A stretch of 64,000 bases of DNA from Paractinoplanes atraurantiacus (lineage in GTDB: Bacteria; Actinomycetota; Actinomycetes; Mycobacteriales; Micromonosporaceae): the NCBI RefSeq assembly GCF_900215205.1, contig NZ_OBDY01000018.1, positions 62,001 through 126,000 of the forward strand, written 5' to 3'. Positions within the stretch are counted from its first letter, which is position 1. Every line of letters begins with the position of its first letter. Of this stretch, positions 60,124-64,000 are shown piece by piece. The position numbers were made by a program, and so were the translations under genes. The notes beneath the pieces are model-generated. The model was not told the DNA's origin and did not search any database. It saw only the letters and a program-made list of their open reading frames with translations.

Positions 60124-61227
60124 ATGCGCCGCTGGCTCGTGGAGCTGACCCTGGCCGCCGTCGCGGTCGCGCTCGGCGTCTTCTTCACCGTCAACTCGCT
60201 CGGCGAGGGCGACGGCTGGCCGGTGCGGGCCGAGGCCGTGGCCGGCGCGATCGCGGTGGCCGGCCTGATCCTGTTCCGCCGCAGCCGCCCGGCCGCGCTG
60301 ACGCTCGCCCTGATCCCGTTCGGCATCTTCTTCGCCATGCCGATGGGTGCCCTGCCGATCGCCCTGTTCAGCGTCGCCCTGCACCGCCGCGGTCCGATCG
60401 CGATCGCCCTGGCCGCGCTGCACGCCGTGGCGCTCGCCGTCGTCTACGGGTTCGCACTCGGCCTCACCCGCGTCTTCTACGAGAGCGTCACCTTCATCGT
60501 GCTGCTCAACGTCAGCCTGGTCGCGATCGGCATGCTGATCAGGTCGCACCGGCAGCTGGTGGCCTCGTGGGCCGAGCGGGCCCGGCAGGCCGAGGAGGGT
60601 CAGCGGCTGCGCGTCGAGCAGGCCCGACTGGCCGAGCGCGAGCGCATCGCCCGCGAGATGCACGACGTCCTGGCCCATCGCATCTCTCTTCTCGCGGTTC
60701 ATGCCGGAGCTTTGGAGGTACGCCGGGACGCCTCACCCGAGGAGCAGAAGGCGGCCGGGACGATCCGCCAGTCGGCCCACGACGCCCTGGAGGACCTGCG
60801 CACCGTGATCGGCATGCTGCGCACGCCGGGCGAGGACCGGCCGCAGCCGACCCTGGGCGACGTGCCGGCGCTGGTCGAGCAGTCCCGCGAGGCCGGGGCC
60901 GAGGTCGGCCTGATCTTCGACGGCGCCGACGGGGTGCCCGAGCAGGTGGGCCGCAGCGCCTACCGGATCGTGCAGGAGGCCCTGACCAACGCCCGCAAGC
61001 ACGCGCCCGGCGCGCCCATCGAGGTCACGATCAGCCGGACCGCCGATCCGGGGCTCACCGTGGAGGTGGGCAACGCGCTCGCCGCGGGCGGCAGCCGCCT
61101 GCCCGGCGCCGGGGCCGGGCTCACCGGTCTGCGGGAGCGGGTGCACCTGATCGGCGGCCGGCTCGAGCACGGGCCGACCCCGGGCGGTGAGTTCCAGCTG
61201 AAGGCCTGGCTACCGTGGCCGACGTGA
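60124..61227 (+). CDS. HisKA_3 sensor histidine kinase (367 aa)
   Basis: Four to five membrane segments in the first ~140 residues, then the H-box AERERIAREMHDVLAHRISL and an ATPase domain (YRIVQEALTNARKHAPGAPI, GAGLTGLRERVHLIGGRLEH). GTG 60121 is an alternative start. It overlaps its response regulator by 13 bases. Confidence 0.93.
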   Translation: MRRWLVELTLAAVAVALGVFFTVNSLGEGDGWPVRAEAVAGAIAVAGLILFRRSRPAALTLALIPFGIFFAMPMGALPIALFSVALHRRGPIAIALAALHAVALAVVYGFALGLTRVFYESVTFIVLLNVSLVAIGMLIRSHRQLVASWAERARQAEEGQRLRVEQARLAERERIAREMHDVLAHRISLLAVHAGALEVRRDASPEEQKAAGTIRQSAHDALEDLRTVIGMLRTPGEDRPQPTLGDVPALVEQSREAGAEVGLIFDGADGVPEQVGRSAYRIVQEALTNARKHAPGAPIEVTISRTADPGLTVEVGNALAAGGSRLPGAGAGLTGLRERVHLIGGRLEHGPTPGGEFQLKAWLPWPT

Positions 61228-61874
61228 TCCGTGTGCTGCTGGTCGACGACGACGCCCTCGTGCGGGCCGGGCTGACCATGATGCTGGCCGCCTTCGACGA
61301 CATCGAGGTGGTGGGCGAGGCGGTCGACGGCACCGAGGTGGCGGCCTCGGTCAACACGCACAAGCCGGACGTCGTGCTGATGGACATCCGCATGCCGGGC
61401 ATGGACGGCCTGACCGCCACCGAGTCGCTGCGGCAGCGGCGCGACGCCCCCGAGGTGATCGTGCTGACCACCTTCGACACCGACGATCACGTGCTCCGGG
61501 CCCTGCGCGCCGGTGCCGGGGGCTTCCTGCTCAAACACACCCCACCGCTGCACATCGCCGAGGCCGTACGCAAAGTGGCCGCCGGCGAGCCGATGATGTC
61601 GCCCGAGGTGCTGCGGAAGATGATCGGCCTGGTCGCGGGCGCGCCGGCCGACCCGCGGCGGGCCCGGGCGCGGGCCGCCCTGCAGCGCCTGAGCCCGGGC
61701 GAGAGCGACGTGGCCCGCCTGGTCGCCGAGGGCCGCACCAATCAGGAGATCGCCACGGAGCTCCTGATGAGCACGGCCACCGTCAAGGCGTACGTCTCAC
61801 GCATCTTCACGAAGTTGTCGTGCACGAACCGGGTGCAGATCGCCCTGGTAGTGCACGACGCGGCGGATCAGTAA
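61215..61874 (+). CDS. NarL/LuxR-family response regulator (219 aa)
   Basis: Receiver with DDD near residues 11-13, phospho-acceptor Asp57 (VVLMDIRMPG) and Lys in FLLKHTPP. The C-terminal HTH is LSPGESDVARLVAEGRTNQE with KAYVSRIFTKLSC. Pair with the preceding kinase. Its stop overlaps that of the convergent GH130 gene by 7 bases. Confidence 0.93.
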   Translation: MADVIRVLLVDDDALVRAGLTMMLAAFDDIEVVGEAVDGTEVAASVNTHKPDVVLMDIRMPGMDGLTATESLRQRRDAPEVIVLTTFDTDDHVLRALRAGAGGFLLKHTPPLHIAEAVRKVAAGEPMMSPEVLRKMIGLVAGAPADPRRARARAALQRLSPGESDVARLVAEGRTNQEIATELLMSTATVKAYVSRIFTKLSCTNRVQIALVVHDAADQ

Positions 61875-63358
61875 CCGGTCGGCACCATGCGGGAGAGCAG
61901 CTGCTCGACCGGGACGCTGGCGAAGCCGATGCGGACGTCGCTCGCGCCGTACGGCAGCCAGAAGTTGCCGTCGTGGACCAGGCCGCCGCACGAGTAGACG
62001 ACGTTCGGCACGTAGCCCTCGCGCTCGATCTCGTCCGGGTCGAGCAGGCCCTCGGGCAGGTCGGCGATGACCCGGGCCGGATTTTCCAGGTCGAGCAGCA
62101 TGGCCCCGATCGCGTAGCGGCGCATCGGGCCGACGCCGTGGGTCAGCACCAGCCAGCCCTCGCTCGTCTCGATCGGCGAGCCGCAGTTGCCGACCTGGAT
62201 CAGGTCCCAGCCGCGGTGCGGCACCAACAGCGGCTCGGCCGCCTGCCAGCGGTGCTGGTCGTCGCGCACGCTCAGGCCCAGCGTCTCGCCGTCCGAGCGG
62301 CACAGCGCCATCTTGCGGCCGCCGATGTAGCGCGGGAACAGGGCCATGCCCTTGTTGCGGGCGGCCGGGCCGTGCAGCCGGGTCACCTCGAAGTGCCGCA
62401 GGTCGCGGGAGAAGATCACCCGGCCCGAGATGTGCCGTCCGTCGTACGCGGTGTAGGTGCCCTGGTAGACGTGCCGGCCGTCCGGGTCGAGGACGCGCAC
62501 GAAGCGGGCGTCCTCCATGCCGTTGCTCTCGGCCGGTGTGGCCGGCCACAGCACCCGCTGGTGCAGGGGCACGGCCGGCGGGAACTGCACCGCGTACTCG
62601 TCGGTGACGATGTGCCGGATCCGGTCGATCGTCTCCTGCGAGGTCGGCCGGGCCAGCAGCTCGCCCGGCACGTGGCCGATGACGTCCTCGAAGTCCTGGT
62701 CGGTGTAGCGCTCGGGCAGCGAGCAGACCACGTACGCGGCCGCCTCGTGGTCGATGCCGGCGTCGATGAGCGCGGCCTCGAGCTGGTTCTTCCAGTGCTG
62801 CGCGCCGACCCGCTGGCCGATCATCAGGGGACCGTCGCGGTCCTCCATCCGGATGCGGTCGCCGGGGCCGAGCACGGCCGAGCAGAAGCCGATCGAGGAG
62901 ATGTGCCCCTCGCCGATCTGCCGCAGGCTGATCGCGACCCGCAGCTCGCCGGCGTCGAGCCCGGTCTGGTCGGGGTGCGGCACCATCGACGGGTTGCACA
63001 GCGCCGCCGCCTCGACCGCGAACTCGTGGCTGAAGTAGGCGCCGATCAGCGTCCGGGCCGTGGGGGAGAGGTCGAGCCCGTTCGGCACGCGGTGCTGGAC
63101 CAGCTCGTAGTGGTGCTGGAAGACGCCGAGCAGGTCGTGGTGCCGGCCGGCGAAGCGGGTCAGCACGTCGTCGAGCAGGCGGGCGATCTCGGTCTCGTCG
63201 AGCTGAAGGATGCGCTCGATGAGGCTCTGGGTGCGGTTCTTCACGCCCTGGGCGTCCTCGCCGGGCACGAACAGCTTGATCACCACGCGCCGGCCGTCCG
63301 GCTCCATGACGATGTCGTGGCGCGTGATCAGCGATTGGGCATTCATGACTGCGGTCAT
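61868..63358 (-). CDS. GH130-family glycosidase/phosphorylase (496 aa)
   Basis: The five-bladed propeller signatures of GH130 are present: CNPSMVPHPDQTG, ESNGMEDARFVRV with the conserved acid Asp, GMALFPRYIGGRKMALC and GNCGSPIETSEGW. Family members phosphorolyse or hydrolyse beta-mannosides. The linkage is unknown. The start ATG overlaps the stop of the upstream gene (ATGA), so the two are co-translated. Confidence 0.9.
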   Translation of the reverse strand: MTAVMNAQSLITRHDIVMEPDGRRVVIKLFVPGEDAQGVKNRTQSLIERILQLDETEIARLLDDVLTRFAGRHHDLLGVFQHHYELVQHRVPNGLDLSPTARTLIGAYFSHEFAVEAAALCNPSMVPHPDQTGLDAGELRVAISLRQIGEGHISSIGFCSAVLGPGDRIRMEDRDGPLMIGQRVGAQHWKNQLEAALIDAGIDHEAAAYVVCSLPERYTDQDFEDVIGHVPGELLARPTSQETIDRIRHIVTDEYAVQFPPAVPLHQRVLWPATPAESNGMEDARFVRVLDPDGRHVYQGTYTAYDGRHISGRVIFSRDLRHFEVTRLHGPAARNKGMALFPRYIGGRKMALCRSDGETLGLSVRDDQHRWQAAEPLLVPHRGWDLIQVGNCGSPIETSEGWLVLTHGVGPMRRYAIGAMLLDLENPARVIADLPEGLLDPDEIEREGYVPNVVYSCGGLVHDGNFWLPYGASDVRIGFASVPVEQLLSRMVPTGY

Positions 63359-64000
63359 GCTAGGCCGCCTGACGGTCGGGTCGCGCTCCTGCTCACCAGA
63401 TTGCGGGCATGCTGCAGCGTGGAGACGAGCGCGAGGGTTGATTCGGCTCCTTGGTTCACATTAGGACCTTCTACCGTCAATCCGTCATAACATCCGCCGG
63501 TTAGGGGGTCGTACATGACGGTTTGTGAGTCGTTGTCCCCGAGAAACCAGGCCACCGCCCGGAAGAGCTGCTCGTCCCAGCGGTCGTCGCCGGTGACCGC
63601 GGCCGCCGTGGCGCAGGCGTCGGCGGTGGCCGCGGCCTCGATCGGCTGCTGGTCGAAGCGGTGCTTGGGCACCCCCGGCCGCCACCCGCCGACCGGCACC
63701 GTTGACAGGTGGCCGTCGTTGTCCTGCTGCCGGCAGAGCCAGGCCAGCATCTTCAGGCCGGCCCGCAGCAGCGGCTCGTCGCCGAGCAGGTCGCCGGCCG
63801 CGATCAGCACCTCGGGCAGGGCCGGGTTGGCGTAGGTCAGCTCGGGCTCGGGCCACAGCCAGTCCGGATCCGCGGAGGGCAGGCCGATCACTGTGGCCGC
63901 GTCGGCCAGCAGCTGGGCCGCCTCGGTGTCGCGGGGGTCGGCCCGCAGCACCTCGGCCGCGCCCAGGGCCGCGTACGCCATGGCCCGCGACCAGGGTGAG
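63355..64000 (-). CDS. Helical-barrel protein upstream of GH130, 3' part only (gene continues past window)
   Basis: The frame is open to the edge of the window, and the first Met (63981) lies inside a typical stretch (SPWSRAMAYAALGAAEVL), so the gene begins beyond 64000. The pattern (YANPALPEVLIAAGDLL, WLCRQQDNDGHLS, FDQQPIEAAATADACATAAA, GPNVNQGAESTLALVS) resembles an (alpha/alpha)6 toroid found next to or fused with glycosyltransferases in mannoside-metabolism operons. It is translationally coupled to the GH130 gene. Confidence 0.8.
   Translation of the reverse strand, partial: SPWSRAMAYAALGAAEVLRADPRDTEAAQLLADAATVIGLPSADPDWLWPEPELTYANPALPEVLIAAGDLLGDEPLLRAGLKMLAWLCRQQDNDGHLSTVPVGGWRPGVPKHRFDQQPIEAAATADACATAAAVTGDDRWDEQLFRAVAWFLGDNDSQTVMYDPLTGGCYDGLTVEGPNVNQGAESTLALVSTLQHARNLVSRSATRPSGGLA

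Overview
The window is high-GC actinobacterial DNA, most like a Micromonosporaceae/Actinoplanes-type soil organism. The signs are strong G/C third positions, frequent GTG and TTG starts, 4-bp GTGA/ATGA overlaps, a DinB mycothiol-transferase-like protein, many HisKA_3/LuxR two-component pairs, TetR-MFS pairs and a secreted multidomain alpha-1,3-glucanase. This placement is inference; there is no rRNA or tRNA in the window to anchor it.

The most striking region is a 16.0-kb integrated mobile element (about 5835-21851). It splits a chromosomal Bcr/CflA-type MFS efflux gene into an N-terminal half (5097-5839) and a C-terminal half (21852-22368). The two junctions share TTCGT, and joining the halves at that core restores one open frame of 420 codons. 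The element encodes a large serine recombinase. It also carries a complete, closely similar second copy of the gene it interrupts (10732-12012), whose equivalent of the core reads TACGT. The rest is accessory: a ParB/Srx-fold-like protein coupled to a small GIY-YIG-like protein; two unknown proteins with probable membrane segments; and an Mrr-nuclease/STAND NTPase 9 bases upstream of the recombinase. The right third is a nucleotide or DNA-base modification cassette: a dTMP-kinase-like P-loop protein, a winged-helix regulator, a protein resembling the helical/pyrophosphorylase-like family of thymine hypermodification (HMUDK_hel/AGPT-PPlase), a thymidylate-synthase homologue with Ser in place of the catalytic Cys, an ImmA/IrrE protease, an XRE regulator, an acyl-carrier-like protein and a MazG-type pyrophosphohydrolase. 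This cassette is the best candidate here for an undescribed system.

Left of the element (1-5096) are the end of a sensor kinase gene, a TetR regulator divergent from a small methyltransferase with a large dyad operator between them, a DinB-like protein coupled to a membrane protein, and an MFS transporter. Right of the element lie, in order: a CDP-tyvelose-epimerase-like enzyme; a three-gene operon (GCS2-ATP-grasp fusion, AsnB-like amidotransferase, S9 peptidase) resembling N-acetylglutaminylglutamine-amide loci; an M48-like protein with an altered zinc motif; a DedA/kinase/regulator operon; a kynA-kynU-amidohydrolase tryptophan-catabolic operon; and stand-alone chemoreceptor-tip and HEAT-repeat proteins.

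From 41683 to 51455 is a LacI-controlled sugar locus: binding protein, two permeases, a GH13 glucosidase and a GH87 mycodextranase. It is suited to breaking down alpha-1,3-glucan, as in fungal cell walls. The last 12 kb hold a beta-lactamase-like hydrolase, an MFS/TetR pair whose operator resembles that of the first TetR, an oxidoreductase, a junction of two broken genes (Uma2 and GGDEF), a methyltransferase, a two-component system, and a GH130 glycosidase with a partner gene that runs off the window.
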